64,000 nt of DNA from Rhodospirillales bacterium (GTDB taxonomy: Bacteria > Pseudomonadota > Alphaproteobacteria > SP197), in NCBI GenBank assembly GCA_014323865.1, contig JACONG010000016.1, positions 317,982 to 381,981 of the forward strand. The letters run 5' to 3'. Numbering within the stretch: the stretch's first letter is position 1; each line of letters opens with the position of its first letter. Below the pieces are notes generated by a model, which saw nothing but the letters and a program-made list of their open reading frames with translations, had not been told where the DNA came from and ran no database searches. Below are positions 44,550 to 53,145 of this stretch, piece after piece. The translations under genes and the position numbers were made by a program.

Positions 44550-44648
44550 CTGAAAAGTCTTTCAGAATCGTCCGTTGAAACGGCCTTGCAGGGTCGTTTT
44601 CCGGGCGTTTTCTAGGGTCTGGAACGGCGGGATTTTCCGGGCGCTTTC
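44550..44648 (+). repeat. Hairpin and 16-bp direct repeat in left end of phage fragment
   Basis: CTGAAA-AGTC-TTTCAG (44550-44565) is a perfect short stem. TTTTCCGGGCGTTTTC (44597-44612) recurs as TTTTCCGGGCGCTTTC (44633-44648) with one mismatch. No gene is seen in 44461-44716. Confidence 0.5.
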
Positions 44649-44716
44649 GGGACCGCACGATGGCGTGGAAACAGAGGCCGTCGGGGGGCGCCGGGCGGCG
44701 GTCGATCGGAGCGGGT

Positions 44717-45229
44717 TCAGGCGAGGCAGAACATGACGATCGGGCCTTCGACGGTACGTTCTCCGATTCCGTCCGGTCCGCTTTCGTCGGTGAGGGTGTA
44801 TTCGGCGTTGGGCGGCGGGAAGCCGATCTTGTCGCCGTTCTCGTCGATCAGATAGGCGGGTGCCCGGGCCTTGTGTCCGTCGGGGAAGGTGAACAGGGGC
44901 GAGAGGTGTTCGGGTTCGGTCTCGCCGCCGTCGAAGATCGGGGGCAGCTCAATGGCGATACCCTGGAAGATCTCGTTCGGTGTATGGACGCCGCCCCATA
45001 TGAAGCCCAGCAGCCAGATGAGGTCACCTGGGCTGTGGGCCGGGTCCTGGAGCCAGACCTGGAGCTCATCCTTGGCGAGCCATCCCGGCTCGCGTCCGTC
45101 GACCTGCTCGTTGAGCCAAGGCACATCGCCGTGATCGCCGTCGAAGGTTCCGGCGACATCGTCCCACAGGATGGTCCGCATGGCGCGCCCGAACCGCCGG
45201 TCGGGCAGCATGATGGTGTGGATGGCCAT
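44717..45229 (-). CDS. Small acidic protein coupled to MuF effector; candidate immunity protein
   Basis: A 170-residue protein with no signal peptide and no family I recognise. It is acidic and rich in Asp, Glu, Gly, Pro and Trp (WLNEQVDGREPGWLAKDELQ, DLIWLLGFIWGGVHTPNEIF, IAIELPPIFDGGETEPEHLS). ATG 45229 begins one base after the stop of the MuF gene (TGACATG), as expected for a protein made together with it. A small gene immediately downstream of a MuF gene with a toxin-like C-terminal domain is the position of immunity genes in phage MuF toxins. The immunity role is inference from position only. Confidence 0.6.
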   Translation of the reverse strand: MAIHTIMLPDRRFGRAMRTILWDDVAGTFDGDHGDVPWLNEQVDGREPGWLAKDELQVWLQDPAHSPGDLIWLLGFIWGGVHTPNEIFQGIAIELPPIFDGGETEPEHLSPLFTFPDGHKARAPAYLIDENGDKIGFPPPNAEYTLTDESGPDGIGERTVEGPIVMFCLA

Positions 45230-45230
45230 G

Positions 45231-46778
45231 TCAGGGATTATAGTGGAACAGGACGCCGAGGACCAGATCCATTAGTTCGGGATCGTCGTGGGCGAGCGAG
45301 GCGATGTCGAGGGTCTCTGTGGTGCCATCAGGCCGCGTCCTGGTGATCTGGTGGAATGTGATCTGGAACGCGCGGGTGATGACCTCAAGGGCGGGGCGGC
45401 CCGTGTCGTAGCCCAGTTTCTTGAGATTGGTGGCGTCGTACTCGCGGCCGAAGTAGGCGTCGATGTATTCGTCTTTGCGGCCGAGACCTCCGTAGCCGCC
45501 CAGAGACGCGGGAGCGACACCGTCGTTGCGGCGCTTGTGAAGGTTCTGGAACAGGCGGTCGAGGTCTGGCATGACCGCCTGGATGTGATGGACGTACTCA
45601 TGGAGCGCGTTGGACGGCGTGGCGTTCGTCTCAATCTCTGGCGTTTTGCCCTTGCCCTTGATCCTTGGCCTGTAGATGCCCAGGACGCGTGTCCCCGCCG
45701 GCGTACTGCCGACCCTGACCTTGTCGGCCGCGGTGGCGGCGACGATCCAGGTATCGGGCAGGTCGCGAGCGGCGGCGTCGACGGCGTTGCGGGCATTCAT
45801 GTCGGCTTTGGCTCTCGACGCGGTCGCGAGCGCGGGTGCGGTGTTGCCGGTGACGATGCCCTGGTCGGCGAGGTCCTTGCGCAGGGCCCCGCGCAGCGCG
45901 TCGGCGAGGCCGGGGTCCATGGGGTCGAACGCCGTATCGGCGGGGTCGAAACCCGAGGCGCGCAGCAGGCGGCGGCGGATGTCGCGCCCGGCGAGAACGA
46001 AGGACATGGGCTCGCCCTTGGCGGCGGCGTCTGCGAGATCGGGCATCGGGCCGCGCAGGGGATCGACGAGGCCAGCGTTGTGCTGCCAGCCGGGGTCGAT
46101 GCCGACGGGAACCTGGACGGTCTCGCCAGTCCTCTTGTTGGTCCATGGCCGAGTCTGACCGGACCCGGGTGGCGGGCCGTTGTTCGGCTGATACCCGAAG
46201 CGGTCGAGATCGTCCTGGGACAGCTGCTGGACAATGCAGCGGCACCGCCAGCCGTTGGGCGGGTAGTGGGTTGTCCAGAACGGATGATCGACGGGCAGGA
46301 TGGTGCCATGCCAGGTCATGTGGTCGGGCCGGGTGCGCTGATCGAGCACGGAGACGTAGCGCAGGAAGGGCATGCGATCCTTGAGGCGTTCGATGCGCTC
46401 CCAGTGGCCGCGTGCCGTGGCCGAGCGCATGTTGGCGTCGAAGATGAGGCGGAGACGGTGGACCGATCCGAGCTGGACCATGCGGGTTTTGCCCGTCTTG
46501 GGGTCGACCATGGTCTGGCGTCCCCACCATCCCTTCTTGCGCAGGACCGGTTCGAGATCGTCAATGAAGCTCTCGACGGTGTCGCCGTTTGCCCATGCGC
46601 GGTCGAAGGCGGAGCGGATGTCCTTGAGGATGTCGCGGTTCATGGCCTTGGCGACGGTGAAGGCGCGTGCGTGCTCCTCGGCTGCGGTGTCGCGCCAATC
46701 GAAGGCGATGCGGTACCCCTTGAGGCGGAACCCCTCGATGGCCTCTGCGTCGGGGACGTCGAGGGCTTCGACGGTCAC
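45231..46778 (-). CDS. MuF-type phage head morphogenesis protein with C-terminal HExxH metallopeptidase-like domain
   Basis: A 515-residue protein starting with GTG that overlaps the portal stop (GTGA). Residues about 1-240 are the Mu gpF/SPP1 gp7 head fold, with YVSVLDQRTRPDHMTWHGTI and HYPPNGWRCRCIVQQLSQDD as signature motifs. Residues about 240-340 form an Ala/Arg-rich link. Residues about 345-515 are a separate domain with the zincin motif H393-E394-x-x-H397 in NALHEYVHHIQAVMP, a candidate third ligand E465 in RPALEVITRAF, and the segment KDEYIDAYFGREY. A MuF domain followed by a variable enzymatic C terminus is the layout of MuF polymorphic toxins, but some phages use such domains in the virion itself. 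Confidence 0.8.
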   Translation of the reverse strand: MTVEALDVPDAEAIEGFRLKGYRIAFDWRDTAAEEHARAFTVAKAMNRDILKDIRSAFDRAWANGDTVESFIDDLEPVLRKKGWWGRQTMVDPKTGKTRMVQLGSVHRLRLIFDANMRSATARGHWERIERLKDRMPFLRYVSVLDQRTRPDHMTWHGTILPVDHPFWTTHYPPNGWRCRCIVQQLSQDDLDRFGYQPNNGPPPGSGQTRPWTNKRTGETVQVPVGIDPGWQHNAGLVDPLRGPMPDLADAAAKGEPMSFVLAGRDIRRRLLRASGFDPADTAFDPMDPGLADALRGALRKDLADQGIVTGNTAPALATASRAKADMNARNAVDAAARDLPDTWIVAATAADKVRVGSTPAGTRVLGIYRPRIKGKGKTPEIETNATPSNALHEYVHHIQAVMPDLDRLFQNLHKRRNDGVAPASLGGYGGLGRKDEYIDAYFGREYDATNLKKLGYDTGRPALEVITRAFQITFHQITRTRPDGTTETLDIASLAHDDPELMDLVLGVLFHYNP

Positions 46779-47628
46779 GTCGCGTTGTCCTCGCCGGGCT
46801 CACCGGCGGCGACGACGCGGACCGCGAGCGTGGCGCGTCCCAGGCGTCGTGCGAAGGCCTCGCCGTTCATGGCGTCCAGCAGGGCGGGATCGTCGAGCGC
46901 GGCGCGCAGATCGTCCGGGGTTTGAGCGCGGGCGACGGCCTCGAAGACCGGAGCGAGCACCGGTTCCATGAGCGGCTGCCATTCTCGGGCGATCTCGTCG
47001 ACGGCATCGTCGATGGCTTCGCCCGTGCCGGGTGCGGCCAGCCGGGCGGGCGGATCGGTCGTGGACGCAGGCTCGGAGGCTGGCTCCCATTCGCCGCCAT
47101 AGACCGCTTCGATATAGGCGCGGGAGGGCCGCAGCCCGGAGGCTGCGGCCAGGGCGGCGTCACGCCGGGCGCGTGACTCCAGGTCCTCGGGCGGCGCGGT
47201 GTCTCGGTGCAGGCGCGGCACGGCGGCACCGGGATAGTTCCATGCGGTCAGCCAGGTTGCGACGGTGCGGCGCAAGGCGTCGCAGACACGCCGTGCGTCA
47301 GCCGTGACCAGGCGCTCCAGGACCTTCATGTGGACCTCGCCTGTGCCGACGTGAGGGCCGATCTCGGATGTTCCGTGCTGGCTGACGACGGCCGAGGCGA
47401 TCATGCGGTCCATCTCGCGGGCGAAGACCTCATAGTCGCCGCCGGAGCGGCGGGAGGCCTCAAGGATCTCGATGGCGATGTCTTCGGGGATGGCGAGCGA
47501 TGTGCCGGCGGCCAGACCGGCCAGGGCGTTCAGGGCGCGGTCGACCTCCTCGGGTGCCGCGTCGCGCCGGACGCGGGCGGCGGCGACCGGTGTGCCGAAG
47601 CGTTCGAGCGCAACCGCCCATGAGCGCA
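46775..47628 (-). pseudogene. Mu-like phage portal protein (DUF935), C-terminal half
   Basis: About 284 residues of a Mu gp29-type portal, from RSWAVALERFGTPVAAARVR to the stop just inside the MuF start. Recognisable parts are SLAIPEDIAIEILEASRRSG, DYEVFAREMDRMIASAVVSQ and GTGEVHMKVLERLVTADARRV. The N-terminal half is missing: the frame meets host sequence exactly at the insertion junction (47628), inside the portal core. Not functional as a portal. Confidence 0.8.
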
Positions 47629-47633
47629 GTGGG
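47629..47633 (+). repeat. 5-bp direct repeat (GTGGG), right flank of insertion
   Basis: Second copy of the GTGGG found at 44456-44460. Immediately to its right the host frame resumes with CTGATGATGGCG. The last two bases of the phage segment before it are CA, as for the outer end of Mu-type elements, but the left end does not begin with TG. Confidence 0.7.
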
Positions 47634-48524
47634 TGCTGATGATGGCGAATGAGAAGCCGGACGGGCACGGTGAACACTCTGTCGCCGTCGGCGTGCTCGG
47701 CATGGCGCTGTGGGATGCCGCAGGGAAGATCGAAGGCGTGCCGCTCTGGCGTCTCCTTGCCGACCGCTACAACGGCGGCGCGGTCGCAGATCACATCTTC
47801 GTCTATGCCGCCGGCGGCTACTACTGCCCCGGCAAGGGCACCGACGCCCTGCAGGACGAGATGTGCGGCTATCTCAAGCGCGGCTACAACGTCGTGAAGA
47901 TGAAGGTCGGTGCCGTCCCCCTCGACGAGGACATACGGTGCATCGAGGCCGTGTTCGACGTGCTGGGCGGTGACGGTAGCGGTCTCGCGGTCGACGACAA
48001 CGGCCGCCTCGATCTCGAAACCGCGATCCGCTTCCGCGAGGCGATCGCACCCTACGGCCTGCGCTGGTATGAGGAGCCGGGCGACCCGCTCGACTATGCC
48101 CTCCAGGCCGAACTCGCGACCCACTACGACGGGCCGATGGCGGCCGGCGAGAACCTCTTCTCGCACCAGGATGCCCGCAACCTGCTGCGCTGTGGCGGCA
48201 TGCGCCCGGACTGCGACATCCTGCAGTCGACTGTGCGCTGAGCTACGGCCTGATCGAGTACTGCCGCACGCTCGCGCTCCTGCCTGAGCACGGCTTCTCA
48301 AGCGAGAATATCATCCCCCACGGCGGCCATCAGATGTCGTTCAACATCGCTGCCGTCCTGGGCCTGGGCGGCAACGAATCCTACCCCGACGTCTTCAAGC
48401 CCTTCGACGACTTCGCCGACGACATCGCGGTCGAGGACGGTCACGTCACCGTGCACGACATACAGGGCATCGGCTTCGAAACCAAGGCCGACCTGATTGC
48501 GCTCATGCGCAGGGTGATAGAAAC

Positions 48525-49097
48525 CTAACCCCGATCCACCGGCGGGAAAGCGGTGCCCTCGTCCCAGACGGGATCGAAGGCGAGACGCTGACTGTCGGGC
48601 GGCAGGGCCGGATTGAACATGGCGTTGTGCCAGAAGAGTGCTTCGGCGAAGGGATCGTCGTCGGGCAACCGGCTCACGCGGCAAGGCAGCCGGTAGCTTT
48701 GGCTGAATTGCCGGAAGACCAGCGTGCAGCGGCCGTCGCGCGTGAGCTGGCTGGAACCGAGCGAGTCCGGAGCGAACAAGGCGAACAGGCGCGGCTCGAA
48801 ACCGTTCGACGACTGGAAGTAGGAAGACGACAGGTACTGCAGGCCCTTTTCGAAACGCTCGCGTGGATCGTTCGTGCGCTTGACCGTATGACGGAACAGC
48901 GCCGTTGTTTCCTCGGGCTCGCGTTTGGCGATGACAGTCCGGATATGGCCCAGTTCGTCGCCGCCAGCCGTCACGATCAAAGGCTCCATGCCGTCGGACG
49001 GACGACCGCCGTCGCGCCGCATGGCGTGCTGCCGAATCAGACACTGCCATGACATGAAACTGTCACAAAGCGTGTCGCCGGTCGTGGTCGCTGACAT
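48525..49097 (-). CDS. Hypothetical protein
   Basis: A 190-residue protein of no family I recognise. It starts MSATTTGDTLCDSFMSWQCL and includes IVTAGGDELGHIRTVIAKRE, FEKGLQYLSSSYFQSSNGFE, RLFALFAPDSLGSSQLTRDG and LPDDDPFAEALFWHNAMFNP. Soluble, mixed composition, and base composition like its neighbours, so a normal chromosomal gene. It is convergent with the tarD-like pseudogene, the two ends overlapping by four bases, and divergent from amt. Later in-frame starts are possible. Confidence 0.65.
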   Translation of the reverse strand: MSATTTGDTLCDSFMSWQCLIRQHAMRRDGGRPSDGMEPLIVTAGGDELGHIRTVIAKREPEETTALFRHTVKRTNDPRERFEKGLQYLSSSYFQSSNGFEPRLFALFAPDSLGSSQLTRDGRCTLVFRQFSQSYRLPCRVSRLPDDDPFAEALFWHNAMFNPALPPDSQRLAFDPVWDEGTAFPPVDRG

Positions 49098-49142
49098 GGA
49101 ACTCCAAGGCCAATGGCCGCTCTTAGCGTTACAAAACTGACA

Positions 49143-49172
49143 TTTCTGCAGGCACACTTCTGTTTGCAGAAA
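49143..49172. promoter_or_regulatory. Inverted repeat upstream of amt
   Basis: TTTCTGCA (49143-49150) and TGCAGAAA (49165-49172) form a perfect 8-bp inverted repeat with a 14-base spacer, about 100 bases before the amt start. It could bind a dimeric regulator. It is not a sigma-54 -24/-12 element: GG and GC are too far apart. Confidence 0.4.
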
Positions 49173-49272
49173 GTACGAATCCCCCCTACACTTCTTCCTT
49201 CGCCAAGACAGGGAAACCTCCTGCGCGGCGGGAGGGTTACAAGGTTATTTCAACACGGGGGGAACCAAGGAG

Positions 49273-50694
49273 ATGTCTGACGGACTCGACTCCTTAATGG
49301 TGATCTTCACGGAATTCTACTACTGGGTCACAGTCGTCTTGATGTTCCTGATCCACGTAGGCTTCTGTGTCTATGAAGTCGGCGCCTCACGCCGCAAGAA
49401 CATTCAACACACGCTGATGAAGAACACGATGCTGATCCCGCTGGTCACCATCACGTTCTTCTACTTCGGATGGTGGATCTATTTCGCCTTTCCCGAGTTC
49501 CCGCTCATCGGGTTGTCGCTGTCGAATGATTTCGCCAACGCATCGGTTCCTTGGGCCGACGCCATGGGCGTCAATCTGCAGAACCGCCTGACCGGTGTCT
49601 TCTGGGCAGCGTTCCTGTTGTTCTCGTGGACCACAGCCTCGATCGTCTCGGGGGCGGTGATCGAGCGCATCAAGACGCAGGCGTTCCTGATCATCGTCGT
49701 CCTGGTCGGCTCGGTGACATGGATTCTCGATGCCGCCTGGGGCTGGAGCTACAACGGCTGGATGGTCCAGCTCTGGGGTTTCCATGACGCCTATGCCTCC
49801 TCGGTGGTGCACGGTATCGCGGGCGGTTCGGCACTCGGTGTCCTTGTGGTCCTCGGACCGCGGCTTGGCAAGTTTGCCGCAGACGGTACACCACAGGCTA
49901 TCCCGCAGAACAATCCCTGGTTCGTCACGGTCGGACTCTTCCTGATCTTCACCGGCTTTTGGGGTTTCTACGCGGCCTGCAACGTTCCGATCATCGACTT
50001 CTACAGCGACGACATGACCGGGCAGGAAGGAACGTTCTTCACGGCGACCACGATCTATCTGACGCCAACAACGCTCTCGGGCATCACGTTCAACTTCCTG
50101 ATGTCGCTCTCGGGCGGTCTGCTGGCGGGTTACATTCTCTCCAGGGGCGATCCGTTCTGGAGCTACTCGGGCGGTCTTGCCGGTGTCATCACTGCATCGT
50201 CGGGCAATGATCTCTACCATCCGATCGAGGCGATGATTATCGCCATGGTCGGTGTCTGGATCGCCTACAAGATGCACCACTGGGTCGAACGGAAGTTCAA
50301 GATCGACGACGCCGTCGGCGCCGTAGCCGTGCATGGCTACGCAGGGTTCGCCGGTACCGTGATCGCGGGCTTCATGCTGTGGGGTTATCCGGCCCACATC
50401 CTGGCGCCGGAATCGGCAGAGATGTCTATCGCCTGGTTCGGCAGCGATTCCGCAGGCATTGCCGTTGTGAATCCGCTCGGCAACTTCCTCGGGGCCATGC
50501 TGTTCTTCTGGGGGCTTGGGTTCCTGCCATGCTGGATTCTCTCGAAGATCCTGGACGGCATGGGCTGGCTCCGCGTTCCGCGCGAGGTCGAACTTGCCGG
50601 TCTCGACACCCACGACTACGGCGACGCCTTCCCGTATCACGCCTATCGCGATACCACGATGGAAGACGTCGACCGCGATCTGGCCAAGGGCTGA
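49273..50694 (+). CDS. amt: Ammonium transporter
   Basis: A 473-residue polytopic membrane protein of the Amt/Mep/Rh family that carries ammonium into the cell. About eleven hydrophobic segments are seen. Diagnostic patterns are FCVYEVGASRRKNIQHTLMKN, WGWSYNGWMVQLWGFHDAYASSVVHGIAGGSALG (shortened here), and DDAVGAVAVHGYAGFAGTVI with the second pore histidine. It lacks a cleavable signal peptide. Placed near the amine/glutamine gene set, it fits a nitrogen theme. A putative partner gene follows after 28 bases. Confidence 0.94.
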   Translation: MSDGLDSLMVIFTEFYYWVTVVLMFLIHVGFCVYEVGASRRKNIQHTLMKNTMLIPLVTITFFYFGWWIYFAFPEFPLIGLSLSNDFANASVPWADAMGVNLQNRLTGVFWAAFLLFSWTTASIVSGAVIERIKTQAFLIIVVLVGSVTWILDAAWGWSYNGWMVQLWGFHDAYASSVVHGIAGGSALGVLVVLGPRLGKFAADGTPQAIPQNNPWFVTVGLFLIFTGFWGFYAACNVPIIDFYSDDMTGQEGTFFTATTIYLTPTTLSGITFNFLMSLSGGLLAGYILSRGDPFWSYSGGLAGVITASSGNDLYHPIEAMIIAMVGVWIAYKMHHWVERKFKIDDAVGAVAVHGYAGFAGTVIAGFMLWGYPAHILAPESAEMSIAWFGSDSAGIAVVNPLGNFLGAMLFFWGLGFLPCWILSKILDGMGWLRVPREVELAGLDTHDYGDAFPYHAYRDTTMEDVDRDLAKG

Positions 50695-50722
50695 TCGCGC
50701 CAACACTGGAGGAATCAAGATA

Positions 50723-50965
50723 ATGAGCACGGGTGTAGACAGTTGGACGGGTGCCGCCGATCTCGGCGCCATCTACCCGTTCGCCGGGGGGATCGAGGTT
50801 CCGCTGGTTCTGGCCGGCGTGGTCATCTGGGTCGCGTGGCATATCTGGCAGATCAAGTCGGAGAATGCCGAGTATGACGTGGCCCTGCGCCACTACAACG
50901 AGGTCGGCCTTGACAAGGCGCTCGACCATCGAGGGCGACACGACGCCATGATGGACGGGCACTGA
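50723..50965 (+). CDS. Small single-pass membrane protein downstream of amt
   Basis: An 80-residue protein (MSTGVDSWTGAADLGAIYPF) with one hydrophobic segment, about residues 24-42 (IEVPLVLAGVVIWVAWHIW), and a charged soluble tail (ENAEYDVALRHYNEVGLDKA). GGAGG lies ten bases before the ATG. It is 28 bases behind amt and before a terminator, so it is co-transcribed with amt. No family recognised; a transporter accessory role is suggested by location only. Confidence 0.7.
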   Translation: MSTGVDSWTGAADLGAIYPFAGGIEVPLVLAGVVIWVAWHIWQIKSENAEYDVALRHYNEVGLDKALDHRGRHDAMMDGH

Positions 50966-50993
50966 GGGTCCGCACGACCACGAACACCTCCAT

Positions 50994-51020
50994 GGGGCGG
51001 CGGCAACGTCGCCCCTTTAT
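50994..51020 (+). terminator. Rho-independent terminator after amt operon
   Basis: GGGGCGGCG pairs with CGTCGCCCC (one G:U) around a GCAA tetraloop, followed by TTTAT. Confidence 0.75.
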
Positions 51021-51199
51021 CTTTGCCCGAAGCGCATGTTCTTGTGACGCCGATGGGGACCAATTCCAGACCGCCTCGCTCAATCAGGACCATGTGCGAC
51101 ACCCCACGTCGAATCCGTGCGTGACACGGCGGCAGCCGCCTCTAAAGTCCGCCTGTCCAGCGACATATGAGACGCATTTCATCTCCCGGGGGAGCACCG

Positions 51200-52882
51200 A
51201 TGGCGACGCCCAAATCCGACATTGAGATTGCCCAGGCCGCAACGCTGCGGCCAATCATCGAGCTGGCCAAGGACCGGCTCGATATCGACCCGGGTCATCT
51301 CGAGCCCTATGGCCATGACAAGGCCAAGCTTTCGTTCGACTACATCAACGGCATCCAGGACCGGCCCAACGGCAAGCTCGTGCTGGTCACCGCCATCACG
51401 CCGACGCCCGCGGGCGAGGGCAAGACCACGACCACAGTCGGCCTGGGCGATGCACTGAACCGCATCGGCAAGAACACGCTGATCTGCCTGCGCGAGCCCT
51501 CGCTTGGCCCGAGCTTCGGCGTGAAGGGCGGTGCGGCCGGCGGCGGCTACGCCCAGATCGTACCAATGGAGGACATCAACCTTCACTTCACTGGCGACTT
51601 CCACGCTATCGGCGTCGCCAACAATCTGCTCGCCGCCATGGTCGACAACCACATCTACTGGGGCAACAGCCTGGGCATCGACGAGCGCCGCATCACCTGG
51701 CGGCGCGTAGTCGACATGAACGACCGCGCCCTGCGTTCGATCGTCGGCTCGCTCGGCGGCGTCGCCAACGGCTTCCCGCGCGAGGACGGCTTCGACATTA
51801 CCGTGGCCTCGGAAGTTATGGCGATCTTCTGCCTCGCCACCGATCTTGAGGACCTCAAGCGCCGCCTCGGCAACATCGTCGTCGGCTACACGCGTGATCG
51901 GAGGCCGGTTCGGGCCCACGAGCTTAACGCGCAGGGTTCGATGGCCGCGCTCCTGAAGGATGCGATCAAGCCCAATCTGGTGCAGACGCTCGAGAACAAC
52001 CCAGCCTTCGTGCACGGTGGTCCGTTCGCCAACATCGCGCACGGCTGCAATTCGGTGCTGGCGACCTCGACCGCGCTCAAGATGGCCGACTACGTCGTCA
52101 CCGAGGCGGGCTTCGGCGCTGATCTCGGCGCGGAGAAGTTCTTCGACATCAAGTGCCGCAAGGCCGGCATCGCTCCCGAGGCCGTGGTCATTGTCGCCAC
52201 CGTCCGCGCGCTCAAGATGCACGGCGGTGTCGCCAAGGGCGACCTCAAGGAGGAGAATGTCGCTGCTGTCGAGGCAGGCTTCGCCAATCTCCAGCGCCAC
52301 GTCGAGAACGTCGCCAAGTTCGGCGTTCCGGCGGTGGTCTCGGTCAACCGCTTCATCGCGGATACCGACGCCGAGATGGCCAAGCTGCTCGAGCTCTGCG
52401 AAGCCAACGACGTGAAGTGCGTCGAGGCCAATCACTGGGCCGAGGGCGGCGCGGGTGCGGAAGACCTAGCGTGCGCCGTGGTCGAGATCGTCGACGACGG
52501 CCAGGCCAATTTCAAGCCGCTCTATCCCGACGACATGCCGCTTGAGGAGAAGATCCGCACTGTCGCGCGCGAGATCTACCAGGCCGACGACATCCAGGTC
52601 CCGCCCGCGATCTCCAAGCAGCTCGCCGATCTCGACCAGACCGAGGCCGGCAAGTTCCCGATCTGCATGGCGAAGACCCAGTACAGCTTCTCGACCGACC
52701 CAACGCTCAAGGCCGCGCCGACCGGGTTCGACATCCCGGTTCGCGAGGTCAAGCTCTCGGCCGGTGCCGAGTTCCTAGTCGTTATCACCGGCGCGATCAT
52801 GACCATGCCGGGACTGCCGCGGATACCTGCCGCTGACAAGATCGACGTCGACGGCAACGGCGTCATCTCCGGCCTGTTCTAG
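51200..52882 (+). CDS. fhs: Formate-tetrahydrofolate ligase
   Basis: Makes 10-formyl-THF from formate, THF and ATP, feeding one-carbon metabolism. The 560-residue protein has the P-loop-type [20 protein letters not shown] and [59 protein letters not shown] and the C-terminal [16 protein letters not shown] 51200 is preceded by GGGGGAG at six bases; the longer frame from 51167 is not used. It follows the terminator of the amt pair and is transcribed alone. Full length. Confidence 0.97.
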   Translation: MATPKSDIEIAQAATLRPIIELAKDRLDIDPGHLEPYGHDKAKLSFDYINGIQDRPNGKLVLVTAITPTPAGEGKTTTTVGLGDALNRIGKNTLICLREPSLGPSFGVKGGAAGGGYAQIVPMEDINLHFTGDFHAIGVANNLLAAMVDNHIYWGNSLGIDERRITWRRVVDMNDRALRSIVGSLGGVANGFPREDGFDITVASEVMAIFCLATDLEDLKRRLGNIVVGYTRDRRPVRAHELNAQGSMAALLKDAIKPNLVQTLENNPAFVHGGPFANIAHGCNSVLATSTALKMADYVVTEAGFGADLGAEKFFDIKCRKAGIAPEAVVIVATVRALKMHGGVAKGDLKEENVAAVEAGFANLQRHVENVAKFGVPAVVSVNRFIADTDAEMAKLLELCEANDVKCVEANHWAEGGAGAEDLACAVVEIVDDGQANFKPLYPDDMPLEEKIRTVAREIYQADDIQVPPAISKQLADLDQTEAGKFPICMAKTQYSFSTDPTLKAAPTGFDIPVREVKLSAGAEFLVVITGAIMTMPGLPRIPAADKIDVDGNGVISGLF

Positions 52883-53145
52883 GTCCTGTCCCGTTCCGGC
52901 GCATGACCGACGTCACGTGCCAGGAAGGCGCCGCATATCCGCCGGTGATGGTCATCGCACCATTCGATTGGCGCAGGGTTTGTTGTGGGCCAGGTCATCA
53001 TCGGACCGAGCCCTTTCTGTTGTGCTGGTGCCGTTTGACACCCGTGTGCTCTCCTGCATGTGACCACGACGAACTTGGGCCGCCGTACACCTGTCGTGAT
53101 CGTGTGGTGTATAACGCAGCTCAGACACAACAGGGGAATACACCA

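Larger units (their letters stand above)
44461..47628 (-). mobile_element. Mu-like phage fragment inserted in tarD-like gene
   Basis: A 3168-base segment that interrupts an enolase-superfamily gene. It contains (minus strand, in order) the 3' half of a DUF935-type portal gene, a MuF head protein gene with a toxin-like C-terminal domain, and a small coupled gene, then about 250 bases without a gene. This is the order portal-head of Mu-like phages. It has no transposase, no capsid and no tail genes. It is flanked by exact GTGGG repeats, and joining the flanks after removing one copy restores the host frame. Confidence 0.8.
44184..48528 (+). pseudogene. D-tartrate dehydratase-like enolase-superfamily gene, split by insertion
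   Basis: An enolase-superfamily gene (D-tartrate dehydratase type) in two pieces. The first, 44184-44460, gives MKIVDIRNATAPIASEIANA, then AVVTDIMRDGRPVIGYGFNS, ending in LNPEAATLW. The second, 47633-48528, gives VLMMANEKPDGHGEHSVAVG, the K-x-K in NVVKMKVGA, the metal ligands in VDDNGRLD, RWYEEPGDP and MAAGENLFSHQDARNLL, and PHGGHQMSFNIAAVLGL. Between them lies 3.17 kb of phage DNA. A single-base loss near 48228 (CAGTCGAC for expected CAGTTCGAC) shifts the last 100 codons. Both lesions would abolish function. It was probably the last gene of the amine/tartrate-type run. Confidence 0.88.

Noticed and set aside
45288-46925. Plus-strand open frame of 545 codons opposite the MuF gene
   Set aside because: The minus strand carries the MuF motifs and tight coupling to portal and downstream gene; the plus frame has no recognisable feature.
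49150-49172. Possible sigma-54 promoter (GGCAC...TTGCA) for amt
   Set aside because: The GG and GC dinucleotides are 13 bases apart, not the required 10.
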